Source: Ciona savignyi
Taxonomy: Eukaryota > Chordata > Ascidiacea > Phlebobranchia > Cionidae
Assembly (NCBI GenBank): GCA_000149265.1
Contig: CH002006.1
Coordinates: 1,052,376 to 1,116,375 of the forward strand
Direction of reading: 5' to 3'
Length of the DNA: 64,000 nucleotides
A program made the translations under genes and the position numbers. The notes below the pieces were generated by a model. That model had not been told where the DNA came from, made no database searches, and saw only the letters and a list, made by a program, of their open reading frames with translations. The first letter of the stretch is position 1, and each line of letters begins with the position of its first letter. Shown here piece by piece: positions 43,930-56,790 of the stretch.

Positions 43930-46900
43930 CGGATACGCCGGCGCGCAGTCTAGCTCATGCTGTTTCTAACCGTATAAACATTGGGGAATCACCACCATTG
44001 TTACTCAGCAAAACACTCATTTAAATACGTGACTAAGGAATGGTACAATTTGTCACATCCTGCCGTGAGGTTCATTAATTGGTTATACGCTATCGTCCGG
44101 AAATCGGTGATGGGTTTTTACAACTCCTTTATTCAGAAACACTCACTTCTCTAAACGGCAATTAATTTACAATTCAAAAACAGGGGAAATTATTGGAATA
44201 AACAAATAAATTCTTTGTCATTTACTATGTAACCAAACATACTGCAACAGCTAACTTCAACTCTAGACCTAACACTAACCCTTACGCAATAATATTTAAT
44301 AAATCAATCCCTTCCCCCACCACCAATTTTAATTTTCCCGTACTCAATCACGGGTTTAAAACACAGACGTTAAAACGGGCAATCGGTTGAACACCATTGC
44401 TCGACATTCGGATTACCGCTGCGATTACAGTGTGGTGTATAAACACATTATTTAGAAAGAAAAAACAACCAATACACTGGCTGAAGCAACGCGGTTAACT
44501 CATTTTTTCTTAGCCGACCGACTAACAATCTACTTTAAAAGCGATCTACAAGTGAGCACATAACATGACACCTCTAAATGTACGCCTGTACGTTTCGGTA
44601 CTTTTAACGCTTGGCTTTTATTGACTAGATCACAACACAGTATACATGTAGGTTGACCTGATTTTGCATCAAAATGTAGCGATCACACAGCAATAGTTTT
44701 CGTTAATACGATTTTGTTAGTTTTACAACGGCGTGTAATATACTGTGTTAACGGGTCTTTGTAAACCAGTCGTTTGGCCGCTTTTAATTTATCGTTAACG
44801 TGCGATTCAGTGATTAGTTTGTGCAATGTACATTGAGGCAATAACTCGATACCAGAGCTTAACCCCACATTTGAGTATACATATAAACCTAAGGATAGGT
44901 ATTATGGGATTGTGGGTAGTTGTTATAACTATTTCTATAGAGATAGTTATTACGGGAATGTGTTATTAGGGTTAATAAAGCTTTGTCTGTACGTTGCTGT
45001 GTTCTGAATACGACTGGTCTCTTTATGCCTGCTGATTCTCTAACTCACCACAAGATTTATTTCTTTACTGTTTTGTGATTTCTATATAAAACGCTTTACC
45101 AAATTCTCAGGTAATAATATGTTGGAATAGTTTATATTATATATAAGTAGTTTGCGATGTCAAAAAAGCGTTTTAAATGAACTGAACAATTATAACCAGC
45201 TGTGTGTTGTAAATGATACGTTTTTGAAACGGAAACTGCACAGCTGTTACATTACGTTTCGCGGTGAAATGGCTATGCATACACAAACAACAGTCGCTTA
45301 GGTACTCTCTGGCAGTTTGATAATGCTAGCTGCTACTGCAAAGAAAACAACTTTGGTTTGCAAAGAAATTGCGACATCTCTTGGGACTGTGCTACTCTAA
45401 GATTTTATTTGTAATCTGGTTCACAATTACGCTCAATTAAGACTAAATTTATACCTCGTTTACGCGTAATTAGAATCAGAAATCAACATTTGGGCATATT
45501 AATGTATCGGTTCGACTAACCTTTTTCTGTATCATTAGGGTAGCAAGGTTACCATTAAATAAAACGGAAAAGTTAAAATGCAGAACTAGCTAAACACGTC
45601 AATGTTAATTCCCACGCTATAACGTAGTAAAAAGCCAGTCGTAGCCATAAGCTTGCTTTACTGCCAATAAAATTGCTGCTTTTAAGTAAGAGCTGATACA
45701 GCTCGTTTCACAGTGCTATCATTTGTACGCTATTGGTGGACCTACTGTTCTAGCTGTAATAAAGACTGTTAGGCCAAAACCGATTCAGATATTTCTGGCA
45801 CTTATGCTAAAATTGTTTCTCACAAAATGTGCCTAAAGGCTACGTGCTTTGCAAGCCTAGCATAGCTAAAGCACACTCTGCATTACAAAACCATACTCTG
45901 CATTACAAAGCCGCTAGCGTATTCGGTTATTATAAGCTGTTTACTAAATTCTCTAATCAATACGCCAAAGCTGTTTAAACATTAAAGTTAACAAGAGCTT
46001 AATTGTACAATGCAGTCTTTGTTAAAAGCAGCCGGCCCGGCTTAAGCCGTTTGCAAAGGTATAAGTAGTTGCCTTGTATGTACAGGCGGTATTTTTGCAC
46101 AAGCGGAAATTTAAACACACTTTAATATCTCCGGAAATCCAGAGTTGCTAGAACGAGCTAAATTAATGAGGTTATTATACACTCGTTTAAGCATTCTGAA
46201 ATTAACTTATTCTAAACTAAATCACTGGTTAACTGAAACTCGTTTATTAAACAATCGCCACTTTATACCGAATAAAGGCCATTTATACATAATTAAACAT
46301 ATTATATTTCTAGGTGTTTAAAAGTCTTCAAATCACTTATCACCTTGATTAGTTCTTTTCTTTTCGGATTTTTGTTTAGTTTGTTTAATTTTTTAATCAA
46401 TTCTTCTTCTCTTCTGATCAAATTATTTGTTTTGATATTTAAAGTAACCAAACACTGCGTCTTGCAAAAACACACGGCTGCTGTTGCTGTAACAATGCCT
46501 GCTAAATGACTAAAACAACCAGACTGTACTGAAGAGCGTAGGGGACCATAGCCTAACCTACAGCAACAAAATTACGTGCAAACGCGGTTACATTAAGTAC
46601 ACAGTGAAACACGCGACACGCTTTCTTAAATATCTTCTGATGGAAAAAGTGCCTACAAAGAGAAAACACAGTTTTTTTAGGTTTACAAAGGCGCGCTCGA
46701 CCATAGCCATAAACATGTACTTGTTCGTCAGTAAAAATGTCATCTTGCCGAATTGCGTCCCCGAAAACGTGCCGAAACAACGGTCTCGCTGTTTTATTAT
46801 GCTTTAAAGCGGCAATAGATCATGCACACATAAATGGGATTCGAGATTTACGGCTAAACTTGGACAGCACATTCAACTGGTTGAAGAAAATGTTTTAGGT

Positions 46901-46980
46901 CAAATATTAAGCAACTGTAGAAATCAAAGTTTATCCAAAATTGCCTTTATTATATTATATCGATCGTTTTGTATTCACTG
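43930..46980. other. No recognised gene
   Basis: AT-rich. A very diverged SINE-1 (about 44340-44530, minus) and a near-palindrome of 26 bases (44925-44950) are present. Two opposed frames of 67 and 75 codons overlap at 46553-46807; neither shows family motifs. Confidence 0.45.
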
Positions 46981-46984
46981 AATC

Positions 46985-48010
46985 CATGCAACGTGGCGCA
47001 GATAGACAGGTAGTGTACTTATAAAGGTTTACTTATGTGTTAGTGTATATGAACCGCCTCGAGTATTGCGGCGCGGATGAACAGGTTATTGTCATGGTTG
47101 ATTTGAGTACTTATACAGAAATAAACAACGAATTTAAAATTTAGAAGATACACAGGTGGTGTTTTTATCAAAGTTAATTTATGTACTAAAATACATGATC
47201 GGGTATACTTCGGAGAGTCGACACAGACGGACAGGTGGCGTGCTTATTAAGTTTCATTAGTTGGTAAATATAATGAGGACTTTGGACAGATGTGTGCTGT
47301 GCATGGTTCATTTGTGTAATTATTTTTAAAGGACTTTGCACACGAAACACGGCGCCGTAGTATAAGTCAATTTATGCAAAGATATGATCGGTAATTGAAG
47401 TGTAAAGTATATAGACAGGCGGTGTGCTTATCGCATTTAATTTATGAGCACGTATGCATGGTCGGGGAAATGTGTAGAGATGGACAGGTGGTGCGCTTAT
47501 GAAGGTCGATTTGGGTACAAAATTATTTAATACGGATTTGAAAATGTTGCGCTAATGGACAGGTGGTTTATTTATTGTTTTGGTTTTAATTATTTTTTTG
47601 CTTATTATTGTTATTTCGCTTAGGCTTGGCGGCCGCGTTATAGTTATTGAATTAAATCCTTTTTTAATGACGTGATTAACAACTGTTCGTTTTGCCGACT
47701 TTTCCTGTACCCGTGTCGTAATTTGATTTATTTGCCATTTTTTAATACCGGGGCAAAAGATGAATAAACTAAACTAACTAAACTGATGTAGGTCGATTTG
47801 GGTGCAAACTTATATGATAGAGATTTTGAAATATTTCGCAATGGACAACTGGCGAGGTTATTAAAGTAGGTTTGGGAGCCAATATAATATAACAGGTAAT
47901 TTAAAATGCGAGACAAGTACACAGGTGGTGTTATAATCAACGTTATTGTGCTAATTGGGCTGTACTTAAGGATTTTGGAATGACTAATAATACATTAACA
48001 GGTGGTAAAT
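46985..48010 (+). repeat. Degenerate minisatellite, about 75-80 bp unit
   Basis: About ten units built on GGACAGGTGGTGNGCTTAT, then AAGGTTGATTTGNGTAC and an AT-rich end. A non-repeat segment interrupts the array at about 47575-47780. Confidence 0.75.
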
Positions 48011-48242
48011 AGCTGTACCACCGTTACTTCAAATAGTAGTTTTATTGCTGACATGGATTTTTATTACGAATAATCCCAAAAATAAGGTCAATGCCTTAAT
48101 GGCTGCATCAAAGAAGATAGGTTTGGAATTCTCTTTCTTGTGCATTTGGGTGGGGTAAAGTAATGGGCTGTCACCACGTGGGCAATTGGTTACCTCACGC
48201 CCAACGTCGCGTCACCAGGCTCTTGCAGTTTATTGAATAATT

Positions 48243-48645
48243 TTGGATATGATATTCATGTTTTTTCCCGTAAATGGAAAAACGCAAGGGGTTAACACAC
48301 AGTTAATCGTCAGATCACCCCGCGCCCACCGTTGGTTAACGGAGCTATTTTAATGTTGTGTATCATTGACTCGTTCCATCAATATGATGTAGCCCTATTA
48401 ATCCATTGGGTTCAGGCAATGTTGGCTGACTGCCTTGCCCAAGGTCACCATCGATTAGCTAAATATTTCAATAATTTTAAACGACTGGGTTCAGACAATG
48501 TCTTTCATATTACCTCGCATAGTGATGGCTCATTCGGCCTGCAGTTTGGAGGGTATGAATTCGTAAAAGCTCCGGTAACCCTACAATGTGACCTGACGAT
48601 TGCCTGTGTGTTAACGCTCATAGCGTTTTCCCAATTACGTTATAA
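48243..48645 (-). repeat. Two truncated SINE-1 copies in head-to-head contact
   Basis: A minus copy from 48243 to about 48470 has lost its tRNA head and meets a plus fragment at about 48500-48645 (GACGATTGCCTGTGTGTTAACG). The continuous 106-codon frame across them is not a gene. Confidence 0.7.
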
Positions 48646-48973
48646 GTATTAATTCGCACAGTGGTTATACATTTATGGTGACCCAGTTAGTTTCCTGTTA
48701 TTGACAGCTTTAGATAAGTCGTTCCATATTTAATCACACATTCTGCCTTGTACACAAACATATGTTTCCTTTTTTTATAAAGCTACTCGGCCGCACAAAC
48801 AGGATAGAAAAAATAATTTAAATTAATTTTAACATGAGCTGTCCGTCCCGTCATATTAACACTTTCGGAAAAATTTCTACATGGATATATGGATATAATG
48901 ATGTTGTCAAGTTGTACCAGCAACCGCTGACTTGTAGATTTATTGGTCAACGGTGCTGGCTTGGTTTCATATG

Positions 48974-49027
<54 letters not shown>

Positions 49028-49043
49028 TATCTCTCTCTCTCTC
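48974..49043 (+). repeat. (CT)n microsatellite
   Basis: About 70 bases of nearly pure CT, with one CCC and one TAT interruption. Confidence 0.95.
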
Positions 49044-49216
49044 ATAGGCTTTTCTTTATTTCGATTGTGCTTTCTTTAATTATATTTAAGAAGCATTAAC
49101 AAGCTAAAAATACGTATAAAAGTTACATAAGATACAAACCCAAACTAAACACTTGGAAACACACTGACACAGTCCCAACTTTATCAACCTAATTACTTGG
49201 TTTATTCATTAAAGCA

Positions 49217-49388
49217 TAGGATAGGATAAGATATTCATGTTTATCCCCGTGAATGGAAAAACCAAGGGTGTTAACACACGGGAAATCGTCAGATCACCTT
49301 GCTCCCACCACAGTCGGGTTGATGGAGCTATTGCAGTGTGTTGTATATGATACACACGTTCCTTCAATTTAGAAGAACCCATTAATTC
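49217..49388 (-). repeat. SINE-1 copy, head truncated
   Basis: Ends at AACCCATTAATTCG and is followed by the first of the duplicated blocks. Confidence 0.8.
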
Positions 49389-49493
49389 GATTAACAATAA
49401 TTAAAAGTGAACAATATTTACCAGTCCCAAAATATTGGCTGTCAAAGAATAATCGGCACCAAAACTTCACAAAATTGCCATCGTACTTATATT

Positions 49494-50955
49494 CTTGGGT
49501 GTGTCGAGAATTTCCTTTGCGCAATTTATTCAGAATTTGCTACAACACACCCAAAGCGTATTACTTCAAAAGATTCAACACCATTGGGCATTTCTTCCTT
49601 TGCGTAAATGACTGATTACTAGTTTCATTGAAATTAAATTATTTTTCCCCGAAGAGGTTAAAAGATAGTATGTGACGCACTGATTGATTGAATGCAAATT
49701 AGCTATCCAGACATTTTGGTTTATAGTTTTCAGGTCTTTCGTGCGCGTAACAATAGTGCTTTTATGATTGCTTAAAATTATACCAATTTGACAGATTTTT
49801 AGAGGTAAACTGAGTTAATCTGTTTTCTTCGGAATCAAATGGAATCGATAATTTCTGGTTTGGACTGAAAAATAAGTTTTTTTTAATTTTCCGTAAAGTA
49901 GCGCTAGTAATCTGTTAGGTTAAACACCAGTACAGTCGCGCCAGTACAGTCGTGTGGCCAATTGGTGTAACCGATACATATACGAACTATATAAAAAAAA
50001 CGGTGTAAGGGACGAGCCAATAATGGGTTCGAAACTTGGCTCGGTAAAAAAACACGCGAGCCAGTACACTCGTTTGGTCGAATGGTTAACGTGACCACAT
50101 ACGCCCCTGTTTAAGCGATGCTTGTGATAAAAGTAACGCTTAAAACAAAAATACCTAAACTAACATTTTACGAAGTTGCAGCACCGCCTCTGAAATCAAA
50201 TAGAGGTAGAAAGTTTGTGTACAGGTTTTAAGTCCCCTACATCTGCTAAGTTAAGGGTTATCCGAGTGTCAAACTTGGTAATAATTTAATTTCTACTTTT
50301 ACTCCGATTATTACTTTCGACCGATTTGAATATATTAAGTTTAGGGATCTCTTTTAAGTTAGGTTTAGGCGTACAACCGCGTATATAACTTGTATACTGG
50401 TTCTGGTATATTGCTGGGTTTTATTACTGGACTGTACGATTAGATTAATTTGGTGGAATTAGTGGTTGGAAGTACAATTCACCTAAAATAAATAAGTTGG
50501 ATTATGACTAAGTTTTGATTAAAACGTCTTTTAAATGCGGTAAATTTTAGTTACATAATATAAACTCCTGTATGGTAATATGCGTAATGCCATCTATCCA
50601 CAACAAGCTGAGATCATACTGAAAGGACGTTTCCTCTATCCTCAACCGGTGCCAAGTATCTGAATAATTTCCGTCAAAACACATCGTCAGCTGCAGAGAC
50701 CAATTACATTTATATTTGTATAAGTTCTGTACTTCAGTGCGGATTTTATATGCATCGACATTTAAAGCCAAATATACCAGCAATGTGACTGCAAAATTAT
50801 ATTAAATCTATTGCATTTATATTTGTAAGTGCTGTTATTTTACGCAAGTAGGGATTATATAAGCATCGTTTGTTTAAAGCCAAATATACCTCCATCTTAC
50901 AAAAGATTTGTCTATTCCTGGTCGATTTCCCCCCTTATGTATTAACTAAACGTTA
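49494..50955 (+). repeat. Tandem block A1
   Basis: Matches 51862-53385 along its whole length and 55740-56350 in part. On the minus strand it holds an open frame, 50788-50547, behind an acceptor TTTTGCAG that all three blocks keep. The frame begins with a hydrophobic TLLVYLALNVDA, like the end of a signal peptide, and continues through CNWSLQLTMCFDGN. Block A2 has a 2-nt insertion and an earlier stop, and A3 has several stops. A SINE-2 copy sits at 49946-50054. I cannot tell whether A1 encodes a protein. Confidence 0.7.
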
Positions 50956-51729
50956 TATTCGTAAAGGGCCTGCCCCTGAAGGACACTAATACTTGCCAGA
51001 AGTAGTGTGCGATACTTAATTAATAAACTGAGAGTTTAATGTACACAACAGTCTTAACATACAAATGCATGTCTCTAGATCTATTTTCACGTTTTATTTT
51101 ATAACTTTTTACTTTTTTTAATTTTGAAATGATTTTTCTTTCCAGTTCTAAGATATCTTCAAATGTGCATAAAATGCGGTAGACTGACCATCGTTTTCAT
51201 ATTCTTGGGTCTGGCCGAAGTTTCCCTGGCGTGATTTACCCAAATTTGCCACTATAAATACATACCAGCTAACATCTCTTAAACATTTATCTTTACTAAT
51301 GTATAGGTTTAACAGCCACGTCATTTGTTCTCCTTTGTACTGTGTCTATTTACTGACGTGTTTAAACTACTGTAGTTTTGCCGTTTTATCCTGTCTCCTT
51401 AATTTGAATAAATTGTTTTATTCTTCTTTAAAGTAACGAAGGAGCAAAAATATAAACTAAACTAAAACTAAACATTAATATATTTTATTTCTTAAATTAA
51501 TGGTTGAAAAAGTGTTGGGTGGAATGAAACAATAAGAAAAAAGGGTTTATGGTGGGTATGGATTATCCTTTTTTGCATTAAAGATCACTTTCGATTTGTG
51601 TTAGTTTTAAGTGTTAAGTTGTTCCATATACGCTGTAGTCTATTATATTTACCTGTGATTTTTCATTTTGAGGGATTCCCCAATGTAACACTTGACAATT
51701 AAAAGTAAATAATAGTATTATAGAGTATT
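50956..51729. other. No recognised gene
   Basis: AT-rich; a short piece at 51185-51250 (ATATTCTTGGGT and TTTCCCTGGCG) repeats the beginning of blocks A1 and A2. Confidence 0.5.
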
Positions 51730-51861
51730 AATGATTATCCCCGTGAATGGAAAAAACCAAGAGGGTTAACACACGAGCAATCGTCAGATCACCTCGCGCC
51801 CACCGTCGGTTTACCGGAGATTTTCCCGTGTGTTGTGAATGGTACAAACATTCCTTCAATT
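51730..51861 (-). repeat. SINE-1 copy, head truncated, fused to block A2
   Basis: Runs from ATGATTATCCCCGTG to CCTTCAAT and joins block A2 directly. Confidence 0.75.
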
Positions 51862-53585
51862 TTGGGTGTGTGAAGAATTTCCCTGGCGCAATTTTCTTAG
51901 ACCTTGCTACTGCACATCCAAAGCTTATAAGTCAAAAAGATTCAACACGGTAAGGCATTTCCTCTTTTGCATAAATGAGACTGATCACTAGTTTCATCAG
52001 AATTGAATTTTTGTTCCCCGAAAAGGATAAAAGATAGTATGTGACGCACTGATTGATTGTATGCAAATTAGCTATAGAGACTTTTTGGTTTGTGGTTTTC
52101 AGGTCTTGCCGGAGTGTAATAGTAGTGCTTTTATGAATGCTTAGGATTATTCAAATTTGGCAGATTTTTGGACGTAAACTGAGTTAAAGCGTTTACTTCG
52201 GAATAAAGCGAAACCGATAATTTTTGTTTGGACTGGAAAATAAGGTTTATTATTAATTATCCGTCAAGTGGCGCTAGTAATCTCTTAGGCTTTTAATCAA
52301 CGAAAACACGCGCACAGTACCGGTCCAGTTCCGATTCCATGTTTTCTAGTGCCTGCGGGCGTTCGAAGTACCGGAATATTTTTATAAAAAAAAAAAAAAA
52401 AAAACACGCGCACAGTACGGTCGTGTGGCCAAATGGTTAACGTGACCGATACATATAAGGACTTACATACAAAAATCTCTTACCAACAAGCCCCATCCTG
52501 GTTTTAAAACTAATGACGGTAAAAAAACACACTCGCGCCTGTTTAATCGATTCTCATGATAAAAAGAAACTCTTAAAAAAAAGACTCAAACTAATATTTC
52601 ACGAAGTTGCAACGACGCCTCCGAAATCAAATAAAGAGTAGAAAGTGTGTGTATCATGACAGGTTTTAAGTCTCCTTTACTGCTTAAGGTAAGAGTTATC
52701 CGAGAGACAAACTTGGTAATATTTTAATTTATACTTTTATTTCGATTTTTACTTTCGACCGTTTTGAATATTTTAGGTTTAGGCATCTCTTTTAAGTTAA
52801 GTTTAAGCGTACAACCGCGTATATAACGTGTATACTGGTTCTGGTATATTGCTGGGTTTTATTACTGGGCGGGGCGATTGAATTATTTTGGTGTAATATG
52901 TGGTTGGAAGTACAATCCACTTAAAATAATTAAGTTGGATTATGATTAAGCTTTGATTAAAACGTCTTTTAAATGCGGTAAATTTAAGTTACATCATATA
53001 AACTACTGTATGGTAATATGCGTAATGCCATCTATACACAACAAGCTGAGATCATACTGAACGGACGTTTCCTCTATCCTCAACCGGTGCCAAGTATCTG
53101 AATAATTTCCGTCAAAACACATCGTCAGCTGTAGAGACCAGTTACATTTCTGTTTGTATAAGTTCTGTACTTCAGTGCGGATTTTATATGCATCGGGTCA
53201 TTTAAAGCCAAATATACCAGCAATGTGACTGCAAAATTATATTACACTTATTACATTTATACTTGTAAATTCTGTTATTTTAAGTAAGGATTTCGTGTGC
53301 ATCGTTTGGTTTAAAGCCAAATATACTTCCATTCTTATTGGTGATTCCTGGTCGATCAATGCCCCTATATATTAACTAAACGCATAAAACAAACTGTAAC
53401 ACGAAAGTTATTTAAGTTTTTCTCCAAACAATGTTTTAACTGAACTAATCTCTGTTAGCTGTCAAACACGTGTATACTAATCAATTGATTGAAGTTGTGT
53501 TAACTTTGTGCCATAATGTCTCAAGCCTACCAATTTTTTGTGTTCATTTACCAAAGATTACCCTGTGTCAATGCTAAACAATTAA
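51862..53585 (+). repeat. Tandem block A2, upstream of the heptad-peptide gene
   Basis: Duplicate of A1. Beyond 53385 it also matches the end of A3 (56350-56600), showing that the duplicated unit reached toward the peptide gene. It contains a SINE-2 at about 52415-52532 and an 18-A run at 52385-52404. Confidence 0.75.
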
Positions 53586-53599
53586 TTGCTGCATATTTA

Positions 53600-53877
53600 T
53601 TTCCGTGAATGACGGAAACCCGAGTGGGGTTAACACACGGGCAATCGTCAGATCACCCTCGCGTCCATCATCGAGTTACCGGAGCTATTGCAGTGTGTTG
53701 AATATGATAGACACGTTCCTTCAACTTAGTAGAACCCATTAATTCGCTGGGTTCAGGTAATGTCCGTAAACTGCCCTGCCCAAGGACACAACAGACCAGC
53801 TAGCTAGCGATTAGTTTCGAACCTAAACCCATCGTCTGCAAGGCGATGTACATATCCACTAGACTAACCAGTCGGAC
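53600..53877 (-). repeat. SINE-1 copy between A2 and the peptide gene
   Basis: Near full length with an altered tail (ATTTATTTCCGTG instead of GGATA repeats). Confidence 0.8.
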
Positions 53878-54168
53878 GCAGATATTTTTTACCTAAAATA
53901 TAAATTAAAAATTTAAGATTTTAAGAAATTAAATTCATAATAATATTAGATTTAATAAGAAAGCAAATCCTATTAATATTACGATCTAACATTCTTTAAC
54001 AGACATGTAGTCAAATACTGGAGTCAAACACGGTCAATAAAAAACTAATATGGTAAAATTCTGTAGACAGTCTAGTTCTGCGAAAATTGTGCTTCTACCA
54101 AAGAATTATTTTCAAGATATTTTCTGCTTAGTGTTTACAGTAAGCGTTTGAGAAGAAGGCAGAATCAG

Positions 54169-54176
54169 TATAAAAG
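54169..54176 (+). promoter_or_regulatory. TATA box of the heptad-peptide gene
   Basis: TATAAAAG, predicting transcription start near 54200 and a 5' UTR of about 25 nt before the ATG at 54223. It also rules out the upstream in-frame GTG at 54190 as start. Confidence 0.65.
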
Positions 54177-54222
54177 ATAGAAGAATATTGTGGAAATCAC
54201 ATCACCAGCATCACCAATCATC

Positions 54223-54613
54223 ATGGACAAAAAACTGTTGATTCTTCTTTTACTCGTTGTACTCGCTGTGGCCGACACCGAAGGCTATTATAACTTTGCA
54301 AGACGCCGAAGAAGATACAGCTTCCGTCGTCGTTCTTACTCCCTTCGTCGAAGACATGTTTTTAGTCGCCGTCGCTTCCATGCATACGATGAATCGTAAG
54401 TACTAGTTATAAGATTAGTGTTTAAGGAAAGGGTAAATTGATTTCCATAGTTTTAGTGAGCAGTTTCCATCCTTTCCTACTTCCCGCTTTCCCTCCCTTT
54501 AGCGTTGTCCGTTTTAATACAAAATAAGATATTGCCTCCTAGAGTAACCACAGTTAACGGCTTTTGTTTCAACTTGCAGATCTGAAATCAACGAGCCGGA
54601 ACTCGAAGAATAA
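54223..54613 (+). CDS. Secreted Arg-heptad peptide precursor, antimicrobial-peptide-like
   Basis: Three exons: coding 54223-54395 and 54580-54613 (68 residues), then a 3' UTR exon from 54684. Residues 1-17 or 1-21 are a signal peptide (KKLLILLLLVVLAVA). The core, residues 28-55, is four tandem heptads, each RRR plus four residues rich in Tyr, Phe, Ser and His, with triplets at 28, 35, 42 and 49; one extra Arg precedes them. There is no cysteine and no acidic residue in the core, so it is extremely cationic. The tail, residues 56-68, holds seven acidic residues and ends PELEE. Signal, cationic core and anionic tail is the layout of many animal linear antimicrobial-peptide precursors, in which the tail neutralises the core until cleavage; this function is inferred. 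A basic nucleic-acid-binding or structural peptide is an alternative. No named family is recognised. Confidence 0.8.
54412..54500 (+). mobile_element. Foldback element, right half, in intron 1 of the peptide gene
   Basis: GATTAGTGTTTAAGGAAAGG to CCTCCCTTTAGC matches the right half of the complete copy at 56791-57003; the left half has been deleted. Confidence 0.75.
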
Positions 54614-54716
54614 AAGAACGAAAAGGGTAAGAACAGAAATATTTTGGAAAAGCGTTACTCTAAATTTCGTATTCATATTGCAGGATTATACGAACAAATG
54701 TGTTCTGTGTCCGTAA

Positions 54717-54722
54717 AATAAA
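54717..54722 (+). terminator. Poly(A) signal of the peptide gene
   Basis: AATAAA in the last exon, about 100 nt after the stop codon. Confidence 0.7.
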
Positions 54723-54749
54723 AAAATCAAATGGAATTCAGCTTTATTG

Positions 54750-55330
54750 GTTATGTTTTATCATTGATAGTTCAGTTTATAGCACAATATAACGCGAACG
54801 CCGGTTTATGTCGAACTTTGAAGGCATACATACCCCACAGTATAAAGTGCCTGGAAGTCTAAAGTAACGCACAAAAGAAGCTTGTATCACAGCTGTATAT
54901 GCTGGCTCTGCTAACCGTTGATTTCGTCCAAAAACGACAACCACTGGGCACAAGAAGTTAAGACGTTTAGCACATTGATAATCTTATAATGAAATGACAG
55001 CCTAAAATTCACTAACAAAACCAGAGTCTGAGTACAACATCTAACGGTAGGGCAGTCTAAGAAATTCGTAACGAACCAAGAAGCAAAATTGAATCAGTTG
55101 AACTGTATGCATTTTGCTGAGTAAGCTTATTAACGAACAAGAATAAAATCCCCTTCCGTGAGTTGTCGGATTGCGAGAGTCATATCAGCTAAATACTGTT
55201 GGTTGGGGTCTTCAGATAAGGTAAAGTGCCAGAAATAGGCACCAAGTTTAAATCTTCTGAAACTCAACAGATCGTATTACTGCCGAATGCAGATATTCTG
55301 TTCTGAAATTTACTTTTCTACATCAATAAC
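54750..55330. other. No recognised gene
   Basis: Downstream flank of the peptide gene; no exon or repeat recognised. Confidence 0.5.
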
Positions 55331-55552
55331 TATAGTCGGTTGTGTCCTTGGGCATGGAACTTAATGGATATTGCCTGAACCCAGCGGATTAATTGGTTCT
55401 ACCAAATTGAAGGTACTTGTGTATCATATACAACACCACAATAGCTCCGGTAACCCGACGATGGGCGCGGGGTAATCTTACGATCACCCGTGTGTTAACC
55501 CCGATGGTTTTTTCATTCACGAGAATAACATGAATAACCTATCCTATCTTAG
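55331..55552 (+). repeat. SINE-1 copy, head truncated
   Basis: Starts at TAGTCGGTTGTGTCC and ends TATCCTATC. Confidence 0.8.
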
Positions 55553-55739
55553 TAGTCTTCAGTCTTTACTTCTTATTCTCCCTTGACAGTTAACTTCATT
55601 GTAGCACTTTAAGAACCTGATGGGGATCGTTACCTGGCCAGTTTTTGTATTGTAGTCGGTATATGTTCACCATTTGGCCACACGACTGTACAAAAAAACA
55701 GTTTTAACTACACTGATTCACACATAAATAGAAATGTAA

Positions 55740-56600
55740 ACAAAAAGCTAATATTCCTAACATTTTGTCTAGCAATTACGACATCTCCTGTAAATGTGTT
55801 GTGACAAATGTTAACAATCAGTGTTCAAATTGGTCTTGGGTTGTCCACCGCCGATTTAATCATTAAAACTGAGTATATATAGATTGTACAGTAGTTATGT
55901 TGTATTGCTGGGATTATTACTGGATCTTGTTGCTTGATGAAAAAAAATTATTAGATGTAAAAGCTCGATGGAGAAAAATTTCACTGAAAATATTGATGTA
56001 GGTTTGTGATTAAGATCAGCTTTTACTAAAACTTCTTTTTAATGTAGTAAATTTCAGTTACAATAAAAACTCCTGTATCGTTAAAATATACGTAATGTCA
56101 TCTATTTATATAAAACAAGCTAGGATCATACTGAAAAGTACGTTTCCTCTTCTACCGGTGCCAATTACCTAAACAATTTCCGTCGAAACAAACCGTCAGC
56201 TGCAGAGAACAGACATATTTCTATTTGTATAAGTTCTGTACTTTAGTAAGGATTTCATAAGCACCGTTTTGTTTAAAGCCAAATATATCTGCAGTGTGAC
56301 TGCAAAATTGTTTATATCCGTTCGAGTTTTGTCCTTATATCATAACTAAAGGTTTATCTCATTAAACAAACTGTAACACGAAAATTATTACGTTAGCTGA
56401 TTTAAATCCAAATGCATTGCGAACTCTGTTCGCTGTAAATTACGTGTATATGCTACTTAATTGACGGAAGGAGTCTTAACTTTGTACCACAATAACTCAA
56501 GCCTACCTAATTTTGTGTTGATTTACCAAAAAAAGGTGTTTGTTTTATTTAATGAATTTTTAAACTGAATGTTCCGTGCTAGTGTTAAAATTTAGAAGAG
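55740..56600 (+). repeat. Tandem block A3, decayed
   Basis: Partial and most diverged copy of A1/A2; the minus-strand frame carries several stops. It is followed by a remnant of the peptide gene, in the same order as A2 and the intact gene. Confidence 0.7.
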
Positions 56601-56651
56601 TATGGAGTAAAATGAGAGACACTGCTACCAAAAATAACAATTCCAACCCGG

Positions 56652-56748
56652 ATAGGTTAGGATATTCATATTTATCCCCGTGAATGAGAAAACAAAGGGG
56701 CTTAACACATGGGCAATTGTCTGATTAACTCGCGCCCACTATTCGCCG
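56652..56748 (-). repeat. SINE-1 copy truncated at the peptide-gene remnant
   Basis: Tail and body stop at CGCGCCCACTATT, and coding sequence of the peptide remnant follows immediately. Confidence 0.8.
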
Positions 56749-56788
56749 CCGTCACCATGCATACGATGAATCGTAATTACTAGTAATA
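56749..56788 (+). pseudogene. Remnant of a second heptad-peptide gene
   Basis: Keeps the last heptad (RRR, then HHAY), the start of the acidic tail and the exon 1 end, followed by GTAATTACTAG where the intact gene has GTAAGTACTAG. The signal peptide and first three heptads are missing. Intron 1 continues to about 57060, including the foldback element. Confidence 0.85.
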
Positions 56789-56790
56789 AA

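Noticed and set aside
46553..46807. Overlapping frames of 75 (minus) and 67 (plus) codons
   Set aside because: No family motifs, no splice or promoter context, and openness on both strands suggests chance.
48332..48652. 106-codon open frame
   Set aside because: It runs across two fused, opposite SINE fragments.
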